A stretch of 55,851 nt of DNA from Actinomycetes bacterium (GCA_021793115.1 JAJYTJ010000002.1:1-55851); one strand, 5' to 3'. Numbered from the stretch's first letter, positions 23,387 through 32,997 are shown. The notes: generated from the letters alone by a model not told the origin. A program made the numbers and translations.

Positions 23387-25890
23387 GCCGCCACCTCCTC
23401 GCGCGGGATGCGCAGCACCATGGTGAGGCCCCCGCCGGGCGTGTCCTCGGCGGAGAGCTCGGCACCCACCGCGCGGGCCAGGCCGTCGGCCACCGCGAGC
23501 CCCAGCCCGACGCCCTCCGGGTGGCTGTCGGACAGCCGCCGGAAGGGCTCGAAGATCGCCGCCCGGTCCGCCTCGCTCACGCCGGGACCGCGGTCGACGA
23601 CGCGGACCTCGACGTCGTGGTCGCTCGCGGACGCCAGCACCAGCACCCGCTCGCCGGCCGGGGAGTGCCGCACCGCGTTCGAGGTGACGTTGTCGAGCAC
23701 GCGCTCGAGCAGGCCCGGGTCGGTGTGCACCAGCGGCAGGTCCTCGGGGACCTCGAGCCGCACGCTGCGCCCGTACGGCTCGACGACGCCCGGCACCACC
23801 TCCTCCAGGCTCGCGGCCCGCAGGGCCGGGTGCAGCCCGCCCGCCTGGAGGCGGGACATGTCCAGGAGGTTGTCGATGAGCCGCTCGAGCCGGGTGGTGG
23901 CAGCCGCGAGCGTGAGCACCAGGTCGGTGCGGTCGTCCTCCGCCAGGGCCAGGCCGGGCGCCGTGAGGGCGTCGACCGCCGTGCGGATGGTGGCCAGCGG
24001 CGTGCGCAGGTCGTGCGACACCGCGGCGAGCAGCGCGGTCCGCGCGGCGTCGGCCTGCTCGAGCACCCGCGCCTGCTCGGCCTGGGCCCGCAGCCGGCGC
24101 TGCTCCATGACCACGCCGGCCTGCGAGGCGAATGCGTCGAGCGCGCGGCGGTCGCCCGCGGGCAGGGGACGGCCGGAGAGGGCCAGCGCGCGACGGTCGT
24201 CCACGTCCGCGACCGTGGTGGCGTCGCCCGGCGAGGCCGGAGGCTCGTCGCCCGCGACCGCGACCGCGGTCCACGTGGTGCCCTCGCCACGCTCCAGCAG
24301 CGCGACGGCGCCCTGGCCGAACGTCTCCCGCACCCGCTCGACGACGGCCTCCGCGGTGTTCTCGCCCGAGAGCACGGAGCGGGAGACCGAGGCGAGCGCG
24401 GACGCCTCGGCCCGGCTGCGGAACGCCTCGGCGGAACGGCGCGCCGCCAGGTCGACCACGCTGGCGACGGCCACCGCGACGAGCACGAAGACGGCGAGCG
24501 CGAACGCGTTCTCCGGCTGGGCGATGGTGAAGCGCCGGACCGGCTCGGTGAAGAACCAGTTGAGCGCGAGGAAGCCGATGACCGCCATGGCCACGGCGGG
24601 CCAGAGGCCGCCCAGCAGGGCCACCGCGACCGTCCCGGTGAGGAACACCATGAGGTCGGTGGCCAGCCCCAGGTGCGTGCGCGCCGGCAGCAGGGCCGCC
24701 GTCAGCGCCGCCGGCAGGGCGATCGCGGCGACCCATCCCGCGACCTGCCGCGGGCGCGAGAGCGCCGACGAGCGGCTGAGCCGGGGCATCCCACCGCGCG
24801 CGAGCTGGTGCGTGACCAGGTGCACGTCGATCGAGCCCGCGAGGCGGGCGATCTCGACGTCCGTGGACTCCGCCAGCGCCTGGCGCCAGCGCGACCGGCG
24901 GGTGACGCCCACGACGATCATCGTCGCGTTGACGCCCGTGGCGAAGTCGACCACGGCGCCGGCCACGTGCTCGCCCACCACCGTGTGGAACGTGCCGCCC
25001 AGGGACTCGACGAGCTGGCGGTGCGCGGCGAGCGCCTGTGGCGGCGCGCCCGGCAGGCCGTCGGTGACCAGGACGTGCACCGCGAGCAGCTCCGAGCCGG
25101 GGGAGCGCTGGGCCAGGCGCGCCCCGCGGCGCAGCAGGGTGTCGGTCTCCGGGCCGCCGGTGACGGCGACGACGATGCGCTCGCGGGCCGGCCAGGGGGC
25201 GCCGATGGCGTGCTCCTGCCGGTACGCAGTGAGCGCGTCGTCCACGCGGTCGGCCAGCCACAGCAGCGCCAGCTCGCGCAGCGCGGTGAGGTTCCCCACG
25301 CGGAAGTACGACGAGAGCGACGCGTCGATCTGCTCGGCCTGGTAGACGTTGCCGTGCGCCAGGCGGCGGCGCAGCGCCTGCGGCGACAGGTCGACGAGCT
25401 GGATCTGGTCCGCGGAGCGCACCACGGCGTCCGGCACCGTCTCGCGCTGGCGCACGCCGGTGATGGCCTCGACGGCGTCGACGAGCGACTCCAGGTGCTG
25501 CACGTTGACGGTGGTGATGACGTCGATGCCGGCCACGAGCAGGTCCTCGACGTCCTGCCAGCGCTTGGGGTGCCCGCTGCCCGGGGCGTTGGTGTGCGCC
25601 AGCTCGTCCACCAGCACCACCTGCGGTGCGCGCGCCACCACGGCCGGCACGTCGAGCTCGGTCAGGCCGACGCCGCGGTACGCGACGGTGCGGCGCGGCA
25701 CGAGCTCGAGGCCCTCCGCGAGGGCCGCCGTCGCCGGCCGGCCGTGGGTCTCCAGCAGCCCGACGACGACGTCCGTGCCGCGCGCCGCGCGGCGGTGGGC
25801 CTCGTCGAGCATGGCGTAGGTCTTGCCGACGCCGGGCGCCGCCCCGAAGTAGACGATGAGGCGCCCGCGGTCGCGGTCACCGGCGTTCAT
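23383..25890 (-). CDS. kdpD: KdpD sensor histidine kinase
   Basis: The 835-residue protein has all usual modules: an N-terminal KdpD domain with Walker A (GAAPGVGKT, residues 16-24) and VVLVDELAHTNAPG; a universal-stress-like domain (about 245-365); four closely spaced membrane segments (DUF4118, about 390-480); a GAF-like region; and a kinase core with H626 in AAVSHDLRTPLA and an ATPase domain ending in GVGLGLAVADGLARAVGAEL. It senses potassium limitation and phosphorylates KdpE. The ATG at 25890 has GAGAGGA about 8 bases upstream. It is transcribed away from kdpFABC, unlike enterobacteria, where kdpDE follow kdpABC. Confidence 0.96.
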   Translation of the reverse strand: MNAGDRDRGRLIVYFGAAPGVGKTYAMLDEAHRRAARGTDVVVGLLETHGRPATAALAEGLELVPRRTVAYRGVGLTELDVPAVVARAPQVVLVDELAHTNAPGSGHPKRWQDVEDLLVAGIDVITTVNVQHLESLVDAVEAITGVRQRETVPDAVVRSADQIQLVDLSPQALRRRLAHGNVYQAEQIDASLSSYFRVGNLTALRELALLWLADRVDDALTAYRQEHAIGAPWPARERIVVAVTGGPETDTLLRRGARLAQRSPGSELLAVHVLVTDGLPGAPPQALAAHRQLVESLGGTFHTVVGEHVAGAVVDFATGVNATMIVVGVTRRSRWRQALAESTDVEIARLAGSIDVHLVTHQLARGGMPRLSRSSALSRPRQVAGWVAAIALPAALTAALLPARTHLGLATDLMVFLTGTVAVALLGGLWPAVAMAVIGFLALNWFFTEPVRRFTIAQPENAFALAVFVLVAVAVASVVDLAARRSAEAFRSRAEASALASVSRSVLSGENTAEAVVERVRETFGQGAVALLERGEGTTWTAVAVAGDEPPASPGDATTVADVDDRRALALSGRPLPAGDRRALDAFASQAGVVMEQRRLRAQAEQARVLEQADAARTALLAAVSHDLRTPLATIRTAVDALTAPGLALAEDDRTDLVLTLAAATTRLERLIDNLLDMSRLQAGGLHPALRAASLEEVVPGVVEPYGRSVRLEVPEDLPLVHTDPGLLERVLDNVTSNAVRHSPAGERVLVLASASDHDVEVRVVDRGPGVSEADRAAIFEPFRRLSDSHPEGVGLGLAVADGLARAVGAELSAEDTPGGGLTMVLRIPREEVAA

Positions 25891-25982
25891 GCGGCCATCC
25901 TCTCGCCCGGGGGGTGCGGCACGAGGCGTGCGGGCGCCTCACGCGCCGACTCTCCCGCACCGCGGGCCGTCGTCGCGGCGTC

Positions 25983-26083
25983 CTGACGCATCACGTACGC
26001 GCCCTGACGGGATCTTGACGGCCCGCCGCGGGCCGTCAGGGGACCGTCAGCGTTGGAGCCGTGGGGTGTATGCGTTCCGTCAG
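25983..26083. promoter_or_regulatory. Divergent kdp control region with an array of CTGACG/CGTCAG motifs
   Basis: The 305-base gap between kdpD (start 25890) and the kdpF-side genes (from 26196) holds six copies of one hexamer. Three are on the plus strand (25983 CTGACG, 26004 CTGACG, 26015 TTGACG) and three are inverted (CGTCAG at 26034, 26045 and 26078). Inner pairs are spaced 11 bp on each side, typical of OmpR/PhoB-type dimers, and flank a 21-bp palindrome (26017-26037, GACGGCCCG on both arms). This is the obvious place for KdpE to act on both promoters. The binding assignment is inferred. Confidence 0.6.
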
Positions 26084-26195
26084 GGAGCCGGCCGGGCGCC
26101 GCCGGCGGTGGTTGAGTGTGAGAAGGCGCCGGTCCTCGGCGCGCGGTCCCGATGGGTCCGCCCGCGTGCACACCGCGTGCGAAACGGAGTTCCTC

Positions 26196-26279
26196 GTGCT
26201 GGACGTCGTCTACGTGCTGGGCGTCATCGTCCTGTTCGTGGTGGTCGGGCTCGTCGCGAAGGCGGTCGAGAAGCTGTGA
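26196..26279 (+). CDS. 27-residue single-helix membrane microprotein preceding kdpF
   Basis: A GTG at 26196 with ACGGAG 7 bases upstream opens a 27-codon frame: [20 protein letters not shown] and a short ending AVEKL. It is one membrane helix with a basic, cytoplasmic-looking end. Its TGA overlaps the GTG of kdpF (GTGA), so the two are coupled. Very short proteins of this kind occur upstream of kdpF in other bacteria but are usually unannotated. It may be a second small Kdp subunit or a regulator of the sensor; there is no direct evidence for either. Confidence 0.65.
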   Translation: MLDVVYVLGVIVLFVVVGLVAKAVEKL

Positions 26280-26365
26280 TCGTCTTCACCGTGGCGGCCG
26301 CCGTCCTCGGGCTGGCCGCGCTGGTCTACCTCGTGTACGCCCTCGTCAAGCCCGAGCGCTTCTGA
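26276..26365 (+). CDS. kdpF: KdpF, small stabilising subunit of the potassium ATPase
   Basis: A 29-residue, single-helix protein: [20 protein letters not shown] and the signature ending LVKPERF, which matches the KdpF C-terminus (L-x-x-PERF). KdpF stabilises the KdpABC complex in the membrane. It starts at a GTG overlapping the preceding stop and ends overlapping the ATG of kdpA by one base (TGATG), so all three short steps are translationally linked. Confidence 0.9.
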   Translation: MIVFTVAAAVLGLAALVYLVYALVKPERF

Positions 26366-28041
26366 TGGCGCCGTGGTTCCAGGCGGCCCTCGCGCTGCTC
26401 ACGGTCGCGATCGTCCTCGCCGCGGCCCACCGGCCGCTCGGCGACTACATGGCGTGGGTCTACACCAGCCCGAAGGACCTCCGGTTCGAGCGCGGGCTGT
26501 ACCGGGTCCTCGGCGTCGACCGCCGCGGCGAGCAGTCGTGGCGCTCCTACGCGCGCTCGCTCCTGGCGTTCTCGCTCGTCGGGGTGCTGCTCCTCTACCT
26601 GCTCCAACGCGTGCAGGCATGGCTGCCGTACTCGCTCGCGCTGCCGAACGTGTCGCCGCAGATCTCGTTCAACACGGCGGTCTCGTTCGTGACCAACACC
26701 AACTGGCAGTCGTACACGCCGGAGCAGACGCTCGGCTACACGGTGCAGCTCGCCGGTCTCGTGGTGCAGAACTTCGTCTCCGCGGCCGTCGGCATGGCCG
26801 TGGCGGTGGCCCTGGTGCGCGGCTTCGCCCGCCGGACGTCGCCCACCATCGGCAACTTCTGGGTGGACCTGGTGCGGGGCACGTTCCGCATCCTCCTGCC
26901 CCTCGCGCTCGTCGCCGCGGTGGTGCTGCTCGCGGGCGGCGTGATCCAGAACTTCGACCCCGTCCACACCGTCACCACCGTCGCCGGCGGCACGCAGACG
27001 CTGCCGGGCGGGCCGGTGGCCTCGCAGGAGGCGATCAAGGAGCTGGGCACCAACGGCGGCGGGTTCTTCAACGCCAACTCCGCCCACCCGTTCGAGAACC
27101 CGGGCGCGGGGACGAACCTCGTGGAGATCGTGCTGATGCTGCTCATCCCGTTCTCGCTGCCGCGCACGTTCGGTCGCATGGTGGGCGACCGGCGGCAGGG
27201 GTACGCCATCGCGGCCGCGATGGGCGTGATCTTCATCGCCTCGTTCGTCGCCCTGACCGCCTTCGAGCTGCACGGTGCCGGGACGGCGCCCCAGCTCGCC
27301 GGCGGGGCGATGGAGGGCAAGGAGCAGCGCTTCGGCGTGGTGTGGACGTCGCTGTTCGCGACGACCACGACCCTGACGTCCACGGGCGCCGTCAACGGGA
27401 TGCTCGACTCGTTCACCGCGCTCGGCGGCATGATGCCGCTGCTCAACATGATGACGGGCGAGGTCGCGCCCGGCGGTGCGGGGTCGGGTCTCTACGGCAT
27501 GCTCATCGTCGCGATCGTCGCGGTGTTCCTCGGCGGCCTCATGGTGGGGCGCACGCCCGAGTACCTGGGCAAGAAGCTCGGCGCCCGCGAGATCAAGCTG
27601 GCCAGCCTCTACATCATCGTGACGCCGGCGCTCGTGCTCGTCGGAACGGCGCTGAGCTTCGCGATCCCCCCGGTGCGCGCGAGCGTGGTGGGGACCTCGA
27701 TCCTCAACCCGGGCGTCCACGGCCTCACGGAGGTGGTGTACGCCTTCACGTCGGCCGCGAACAACAACGGGTCCGCGTTCGCCGGGCTGAACGCCGGCAC
27801 ACCGTGGCTGACCACCGCGCTGGGCGTGACCATGCTCCTCGGCCGGTTCGTGCCGATCGTGCTGGTGCTGGCCCTCGCCGGCTCGCTCGCCGCTCAGGAC
27901 AGGGCCCCGGCGACGGCCGGGACCCTGCCGACGCACCGGCCGCTGTTCGTCGGCCTCGTCGTCGGCGTCGTCGTCGTGGTGGCGGCCCTGACCTTCTTCC
28001 CCGTGCTCGCGCTGGGCCCCCTGGCGGAAGGACTCGTCTGA
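26365..28041 (+). CDS. kdpA: KdpA, potassium-channel-like subunit
   Basis: The 558-residue, highly hydrophobic protein belongs to the superfamily of potassium transporters. The N-terminus includes [19 protein letters not shown]. The pore-loop-like segments are visible, for example [31 protein letters not shown] and [12 protein letters not shown]. It forms the selectivity filter and hands potassium to KdpB. The ATG overlaps the kdpF stop. Length and motifs are complete with no sign of damage. Confidence 0.97.
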   Translation: MAPWFQAALALLTVAIVLAAAHRPLGDYMAWVYTSPKDLRFERGLYRVLGVDRRGEQSWRSYARSLLAFSLVGVLLLYLLQRVQAWLPYSLALPNVSPQISFNTAVSFVTNTNWQSYTPEQTLGYTVQLAGLVVQNFVSAAVGMAVAVALVRGFARRTSPTIGNFWVDLVRGTFRILLPLALVAAVVLLAGGVIQNFDPVHTVTTVAGGTQTLPGGPVASQEAIKELGTNGGGFFNANSAHPFENPGAGTNLVEIVLMLLIPFSLPRTFGRMVGDRRQGYAIAAAMGVIFIASFVALTAFELHGAGTAPQLAGGAMEGKEQRFGVVWTSLFATTTTLTSTGAVNGMLDSFTALGGMMPLLNMMTGEVAPGGAGSGLYGMLIVAIVAVFLGGLMVGRTPEYLGKKLGAREIKLASLYIIVTPALVLVGTALSFAIPPVRASVVGTSILNPGVHGLTEVVYAFTSAANNNGSAFAGLNAGTPWLTTALGVTMLLGRFVPIVLVLALAGSLAAQDRAPATAGTLPTHRPLFVGLVVGVVVVVAALTFFPVLALGPLAEGLV

Positions 28042-28043
28042 CC

Positions 28044-30215
28044 ATGCCCACCCTCACCACCGCACCCGCGCGGCCCGCGGCCGAGCGCCGGCCCGCGCGG
28101 GTCGCCGGCGGGGCGTTCTCCTGGTCGCAGGTCCGCGCGTCCACGCCCGGCGCGCTGCGCAAGCTCGACCCGCGCGAGCAGTGGCGCAACCCGGTGATGT
28201 TCGTCGTCTGGGTCGGCGCCGTGCTCACCACCGCTCTGGCGGTCGCCGAGCCGTTCCTCGGCGGCCCCGGCTCGTCCGGCGGCACCCCGGTGCCGTCGTC
28301 GTTCACGTGGGCGATCGCCGTCTGGCTCTGGCTCACCGTGCTCTTCGCCAACCTCGCCGAGGCGGTGGCCGAGAGCCGGGGGCGTGCGCAGGCCGACAGC
28401 CTGCGCAAGACCCGCACGAGCACGGTCGCCCACCGCGTGGTGCAGTACGACGAGTCGGGCGACCCCGACGCGGCGAGGGCAGCCATGCAGGACGTGCACT
28501 CCCCGGACCTGGCGCTCGGCGACGTCGTCGTCGTGTCCGCCGGCGAGACCATCCCCGGCGACGGGGACATCGTCGCGGGCATCGCGTCGGTGGACGAGTC
28601 GGCGATCACGGGGGAGTCCGCCCCGGTGATCCGCGAGTCGGGCGGCGACCGCAGTGCCGTCACCGGCGGGACGCGGGTGCTGTCCGACCGGATCGTCGTG
28701 CGCATCACGTCGAAGCCCGGCGAGACGTTCGTCGACCGGATGATCGCCCTGGTCGAGGGCGCGCAGCGGCAGCGGACGCCGAACGAGATCGCGCTGTCCA
28801 TCCTGCTGGCCGCGCTGACGATCATCTTCGTCGTCGTCTGCCTGGCCCTGAACCCGATCGCGGGCTACGCGGCGAAGCCCGTGAGCATCACCGTGCTGGT
28901 GGCGCTGCTCGTCTGCCTCATCCCGACGACGATCGGGGCGCTGCTGTCGGCCATCGGCATCGCGGGCATGGACCGGCTCGTGCAGCACAACGTCCTGGCG
29001 ATGTCGGGGCGCGCGGTCGAGGCGGCCGGCGACGTGTCCACGCTGTTGCTCGACAAGACCGGCACCATCACGTACGGCAACCGGCAGGCGACGGAGTTCC
29101 TGCCCCTGAGGGGCGTGGAGCCGCAGGAGCTGGCGCGGGCGGCCGCCCTGTCCTCGCTGGCCGACCCGACCCCCGAGGGCACGTCGATCGTCGACCTCGC
29201 CCGCCGCCAGGGAGTGGCGACCGGGGACGGGGCCTCGGCCCCCGCCGCGGGCACGTTCGTGCCGTTCTCCGCGCAGACCCGGATGTCCGGCCTCGACCTG
29301 CCCGACGGCACGCTGATCCGCAAGGGGGCCGGCAGCGCGATCGCCGCCTGGCTGGCCGAGCAGGGGGCGGCACTGCCTGACGACCTCGCCGCCGACCTGG
29401 AGGGGCTGGTCGAGCCGGTCGCCCGCTCCGGCGGCACGCCGCTCGTCGTCGCCCTGGCCGAACCCGGCCGGCCGGGCCGGGTCCTCGGCGTGGTGCAGCT
29501 GAAGGACGTCGTCAAGGAGGGCATCGCGCAGCGGTTCGCGCAGATGCGCGCCATGGGGATCCGCACCGTGATGATCACGGGCGACAACCCGCTGACCGCC
29601 GCGGCGATCGCGCAGGAGGCGGGCGTCGACGACTACCTCGCGGAGGCGACGCCGGAGGACAAGCTCGCGCTCATCCGTCGCGAGCAGGAGGGCGGCCGGC
29701 TCGTCGCGATGACCGGCGACGGCACCAACGACGCCCCCGCGCTGGCCCAGGCGGACGTCGGCGTCGCGATGAACACCGGCACGTCGGCCGCCAAGGAGGC
29801 CGGCAACATGGTCGACCTCGACTCCGACCCCGCCAAGCTCGTGAGCATCGTCGAGATCGGCAAGCAGCTGCTCATCACGCGCGGCGCGCTGACCACGTTC
29901 TCGATCGCCAACGACGTCGCCAAGTACTTCGCGATCATCCCGGCGATGTTCATGGGGGTGTACCCCGGGCTCGGCGCGCTCAACGTCATGCACCTGCACT
30001 CGCCCGCGTCGGCGGTGCTGTCGGCCGTCATCTTCAACGCGGTGATCATCGTGCTGCTCATCCCGCTGGCGCTGCGCGGGGTGCGGTACCGGCCGGTCGG
30101 CGTCTCCCAGACGCTCGCCCGGAACCTGCTGGTCTACGGCGCCGGCGGCATCGTCGCGCCCTTCGTCGGGATCTGGCTCGTCGACCTCGTCGTGCGCCTC
30201 ATCCCCGGATTCTGA
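28044..30215 (+). CDS. kdpB: KdpB, P-type ATPase subunit
   Basis: The 723-residue P-type ATPase has the phosphorylated Asp at D337 in [13 protein letters not shown], the actuator loop [10 protein letters not shown], the hinge MVTGDN-equivalent ([20 protein letters not shown]) and [17 protein letters not shown]. It couples ATP hydrolysis to potassium import through KdpA. The ATG at 28044 follows the kdpA stop by two bases, with GGAAGGA a little further upstream. The N-terminus is about 30 residues longer than in E. coli and is Arg/Ala-rich. Confidence 0.97.
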   Translation: MPTLTTAPARPAAERRPARVAGGAFSWSQVRASTPGALRKLDPREQWRNPVMFVVWVGAVLTTALAVAEPFLGGPGSSGGTPVPSSFTWAIAVWLWLTVLFANLAEAVAESRGRAQADSLRKTRTSTVAHRVVQYDESGDPDAARAAMQDVHSPDLALGDVVVVSAGETIPGDGDIVAGIASVDESAITGESAPVIRESGGDRSAVTGGTRVLSDRIVVRITSKPGETFVDRMIALVEGAQRQRTPNEIALSILLAALTIIFVVVCLALNPIAGYAAKPVSITVLVALLVCLIPTTIGALLSAIGIAGMDRLVQHNVLAMSGRAVEAAGDVSTLLLDKTGTITYGNRQATEFLPLRGVEPQELARAAALSSLADPTPEGTSIVDLARRQGVATGDGASAPAAGTFVPFSAQTRMSGLDLPDGTLIRKGAGSAIAAWLAEQGAALPDDLAADLEGLVEPVARSGGTPLVVALAEPGRPGRVLGVVQLKDVVKEGIAQRFAQMRAMGIRTVMITGDNPLTAAAIAQEAGVDDYLAEATPEDKLALIRREQEGGRLVAMTGDGTNDAPALAQADVGVAMNTGTSAAKEAGNMVDLDSDPAKLVSIVEIGKQLLITRGALTTFSIANDVAKYFAIIPAMFMGVYPGLGALNVMHLHSPASAVLSAVIFNAVIIVLLIPLALRGVRYRPVGVSQTLARNLLVYGAGGIVAPFVGIWLVDLVVRLIPGF

Positions 30216-30235
30216 GAGCGACGGGAGCAGGTGCC

Positions 30236-30853
30236 ATGAGCGGATCCTCGGCGGGCGCGAGCGGGCGTATGTACGGCGTCGCCGTCCGGGCGATGGTGGT
30301 GTTCACGCTCGTCGTGGGCGTGGGATACACGCTGCTCGTCACCGGTATCGGGCAGCTCCTGCTGCCCGCGCAGGCCCGGGGCTCGGTGGTGACCGGGCCC
30401 GACGGCACCGTCGTCGGGTCCGCCCTCATCGGCCAGTCGTTCACCGGGGCCGACGGGACCCCGCTGCCGCAGTACTTCCAGTCCCGGCCGTCGGCGGCGG
30501 GCAAGGGGTACGACGCCACCGCCTCGTCGGGCTCGAACTGGGGACCGGAGAACCCCGACCTCATCGCGGCCGTCACGGCCCGCAAGGCGCAGGTCGCGGC
30601 GTTCGACGGCGTGAGCCCGTCCCAGGTGCCGCCCGACGCGGTCACCGCCTCGGGCTCGGGCCTCGACCCGGACATCAGCCCGGCGTACGCGGCGATCCAG
30701 GTGGACCGCGTCGCGGCCGCGCGGCACCTTCCGGTCGACGAGGTGCGGGCGCTCGTCGCCGCGCACACGCAGGGAAGCCCCTGGGGGTTCCTCGGCGAGC
30801 CCACCGTCAACGTCGTCGAGCTCAACCTCGCGCTGGACGCCCTGGCGCGCTGA
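30236..30853 (+). CDS. kdpC: KdpC, accessory subunit
   Basis: The 205-residue protein has one N-terminal membrane segment (about 15-37) and an extracytoplasmic domain. Typical KdpC blocks are present: LIGQSF, YFQSRPSAAGKGYDATASSG, SNWGPENPDL and DISPAYAAIQVDRVAAAR. The end TVNVVELNLALDAL is also standard. KdpC is needed for assembly and turnover of the pump. It is the last gene of the operon, followed by two hairpins. Confidence 0.95.
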   Translation: MSGSSAGASGRMYGVAVRAMVVFTLVVGVGYTLLVTGIGQLLLPAQARGSVVTGPDGTVVGSALIGQSFTGADGTPLPQYFQSRPSAAGKGYDATASSGSNWGPENPDLIAAVTARKAQVAAFDGVSPSQVPPDAVTASGSGLDPDISPAYAAIQVDRVAAARHLPVDEVRALVAAHTQGSPWGFLGEPTVNVVELNLALDALAR

Positions 30854-30864
30854 CGGCGCTGGCC

Positions 30865-30911
30865 CAGGCGCCTTCCCGGCCTCCCGGCGCCTGCCCGGCC
30901 CGGCGCCGGGC
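30865..30911 (+). terminator. Tandem hairpins after kdpC
   Basis: CAGGCGCC (30865-30872) pairs with GGCGCCTG (30886-30893). Immediately afterwards GCCCGGC (30893-30899) pairs with GCCGGGC (30905-30911). Two successive GC hairpins end 12 bases before the next gene and probably terminate the kdp transcript. Confidence 0.5.
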
Positions 30912-30939
30912 AGGATGGGCCGGTGCAGGATGGGCCGGT
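30910..30939 (+). repeat. 15-bp tandem duplication of a promoter/start module
   Basis: GCAGGATGGGCCGGT occurs twice in direct succession (30910-30924 and 30925-30939). Each copy holds CAGGAT, then six bases, then GTG. The same CAGGAT-N6-start arrangement precedes the epimerase gene at 36341 and the kinase gene at 37912, so each unit is a complete leaderless promoter plus start codon, and both starts are in frame with the DUF1905 gene. Confidence 0.7.
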
Positions 30940-31306
30940 GCCGTGGTTCGAGTTCGACGCCCCGCTCTGGCGCTGGGAGGCCCGCGCCAACGACGTCTGG
31001 ACCTTCGTCAGCCTGCCGGAGGCGCTGTCCGACGAGCTGCTCGAGCTCGGCGAGCCGTACGCGCGCGGCTTCGGCTCGCTGCGCGTCGAGGTGGCGGTGG
31101 GGGACACCGTGTGGCGCACCTCGGTGTTCCCGGACGGGGCGCGCCGTGCCTACGTGCTGCCGGTCAAGCGCGCCGTGCGCGAGGCCGAGGGGCTGGCCCT
31201 TGGCAGCGCCGCGCGCGTGCGGTTGCGGCTCGTCGACCTGGACGTGCCCGGCGGCCGGGCTGACGGGCACGCGGCGGTGCGCCGGGCGCGTCGCTCGCCG
31301 GCGTAG
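30923..31306 (+). CDS. DUF1905 domain protein
   Basis: The 127-residue protein is one DUF1905 beta-barrel domain: FDAPLWRWEARANDVWTFV, FGSLRVEVAVGDTVWRTSVF and AYVLPVKRAVREAEGL are the conserved blocks. The function is unknown; the domain is often fused to bacterial OmdA-like (YdeI-type) proteins. Two GTG starts, 30923 and 30938, are equally supported because a tandem duplication copied the promoter hexamer together with the start. The products would differ by five residues. No Shine-Dalgarno is present, consistent with leaderless translation. Confidence 0.8.
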   Translation: MQDGPVPWFEFDAPLWRWEARANDVWTFVSLPEALSDELLELGEPYARGFGSLRVEVAVGDTVWRTSVFPDGARRAYVLPVKRAVREAEGLALGSAARVRLRLVDLDVPGGRADGHAAVRRARRSPA

Positions 31307-31328
31307 CCGATCGCAGCCGCCGAGCGGT

Positions 31329-31447
31329 GGCCGGTCGGGCTCGGGTGCCGCGCCACAGCGCCGGCCCCTCGGGCCAGCCGGTCGGAACGTGGCGCGGTGG
31401 CCCTTCGGCCTGGCCGATCGGACCGTAGAGCCACGGCCCGTCGGGAC
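31329..31447. repeat. Four degenerate copies of a GCC-GATCGG-like element in an intergenic gap
   Basis: Related 12-13 base elements occur at 31329-31340 (GGCCGGTCGGGC), 31377-31388 (GCCGGTCGGAAC), 31412-31424 (GGCCGATCGGACC) and 31435-31447 (GGCCCGTCGGGAC). The gap also contains a 9-bp inverted repeat (31348-31356 with 31389-31397). Nothing codes here. The copies are imperfect and could be decayed repeats or a structured 3' region for the convergent genes. Confidence 0.3.
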
Positions 31448-31461
31448 AACCCGTCGTGGCC

Positions 31462-32997
31462 TCAGAACGGTGGCTCGTCGGGGTAGCCCCCGCCGCCGCG
31501 GCGGGGCGGGTTGAGCAGCTCGGTGCGGCCGTGGTCACCGGGGGTGACGCGGTAGCGCAGGCCGGCGGGCGTGCGCCACTCGAATACCCCGGCCTCCACC
31601 TGTCGCAGCGTGAAGCCACCGTCGGTCTTCAGGCGGTGGCAGCGCTCGGACAGTGGCCCCAGGTTGTCCGCCGAGGTGGTGCCGGGCAGCGAGGAGCCGT
31701 TGGCCGGGGTGCCATGGAACTCGGTGGTGTGGTCGAGGTCGCACCGGTCCGCGGGCACGCTGCAGCCGGGACTGGCGCAGCACCCGTCCCGCGCGGTGAC
31801 GTGCGCCACGAGCGCGGCGGGTGGTCGGTACCGGTCGCGTCCCACGTCGAGCACCGCGCCACTCAGGGGGTCGGTGACGATCCGCCGCCACGTGCCACCC
31901 ATCGCGAGGGCACGGGCCTGCTCGGCGGGGACGGGTCCCAGCCCGGCCAGCTCGGCAGGCTTCTCGTCCATCCCCAGCAGCGTCGACAGGGCCACGGTCA
32001 CGTCGATGCGGACCTTCGGGACGCGGATGCGTGGTGCCCTCCGTCGCGACGGGGCCCCTTCGCCGTCGACGCGCTCGGACGCCTCGCGCTCGTTGGCCGC
32101 GCCCGCAAGGAGGGCGTCGCCCGCGGCGAGGGCCGTGAGCGTGTCGGCGCGCAGCTGGTCCAGCGTCCGCGGGTCACCGGCGGCGCGAGCGGTTCGGGCG
32201 GTCGAGTCGAGCGTGCCGTCGACCCGTGCCGCGTCGACGGCCGGCAGCACGGCCCAGATGCCGGCCATGCCGTCCGGGAGGCGGCGCGGGTGGCACACGT
32301 GCCGGGATGCGAGCGCCCTCGGCAGGCGGACCGCGGCGTCCTCAGGCTCGAGGGTCAGCAAGGCCCGGTCGACGTCTGCGGCCAGCTGCGTCGGCGTCCG
32401 CAGCGCGGCGCGGGGGAGCACCTGGTCGAGCACGGGCCACGTCAGCTGGTACGCGCGGCCGGCCAGTCGGTCCGTCAGCACGTGCAGCTTGGGGGTGTCC
32501 ACGAGGCCGGCGCTGACCGCCTCGGCCACCGGCAGCAGCTCCGCCTCCAGCGCGCGCCCGTCGCGCACCAGCCTGTTCGCCGCCCGCTTGGACCAGCCGA
32601 GCCGCATCGCCAGCTCGTCGCCCGCCACGCACGTCCGGGACGGCAGGGGCAGGTCCCAGTCGGGGTTCATGGACGCGCGGCGCGACAGCTCGGCCGCCAG
32701 GAGGCACGCTCGCTGGTGCGCCCACGCGGCGAGCTTCTCGGCCGCCGCAACTGCCTCCACCAGCACCGTGTCGTCGAGCGCGGCCGGGTCGGCGATCTCG
32801 AGCACGGAGGCGAGGTCGCCGCCGGGCAGCGCGGTCCCCATCTCGGCCAGCGAGGCCCACGGTGCGCACGCCAGGTCCAGCAGCTCGTCCTCGCTCAGCG
32901 GCGCGGGCTCGCTCTCGACGCTGGCCGCCCACGGGGCGTCCTCGGCTGGGGCGTCGGGCATCGCGGTGAGGCGCTCGGCGACGACGGATGCGAACAC
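31462..32997 (-). CDS. DUF222 (13E12-type) protein with C-terminal HNH endonuclease domain
   Basis: The 511-residue protein has a long N-terminal DUF222 region and an HNH domain near residues 420-480 (CDLDHTTEFHG and later NLGPLSERCHRLK). The HNH histidines are intact, so a metal-dependent DNase is likely. Related genes form large families in actinobacteria, including the 13E12 repeats of Mycobacterium tuberculosis, some reported as LexA-controlled. The GTG at 32997 was chosen because a perfect TATGAT hexamer ends exactly 7 bases before it; an ATG at 33009, four codons upstream, lies inside that hexamer and would be lost from a leaderless transcript. The stretch between hexamer and start is a LexA-type box. 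Confidence 0.85.
   Translation of the reverse strand: MFASVVAERLTAMPDAPAEDAPWAASVESEPAPLSEDELLDLACAPWASLAEMGTALPGGDLASVLEIADPAALDDTVLVEAVAAAEKLAAWAHQRACLLAAELSRRASMNPDWDLPLPSRTCVAGDELAMRLGWSKRAANRLVRDGRALEAELLPVAEAVSAGLVDTPKLHVLTDRLAGRAYQLTWPVLDQVLPRAALRTPTQLAADVDRALLTLEPEDAAVRLPRALASRHVCHPRRLPDGMAGIWAVLPAVDAARVDGTLDSTARTARAAGDPRTLDQLRADTLTALAAGDALLAGAANEREASERVDGEGAPSRRRAPRIRVPKVRIDVTVALSTLLGMDEKPAELAGLGPVPAEQARALAMGGTWRRIVTDPLSGAVLDVGRDRYRPPAALVAHVTARDGCCASPGCSVPADRCDLDHTTEFHGTPANGSSLPGTTSADNLGPLSERCHRLKTDGGFTLRQVEAGVFEWRTPAGLRYRVTPGDHGRTELLNPPRRGGGGYPDEPPF

Noticed and set aside
25887..26171. Minus-strand 94-codon frame in the kdp intergenic region
   Set aside because: It lies across the motif array and promoter region, has no ribosome-binding site, and its Arg/Pro/Gly-rich product resembles no family.
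31307..31461. CRISPR-like or REP array from the repeated GGCC-TCGG elements
   Set aside because: Only four imperfect copies with unequal spacing (about 48, 35 and 23 bases) and no conserved repeat-spacer structure; kept as a low-confidence repeat only.
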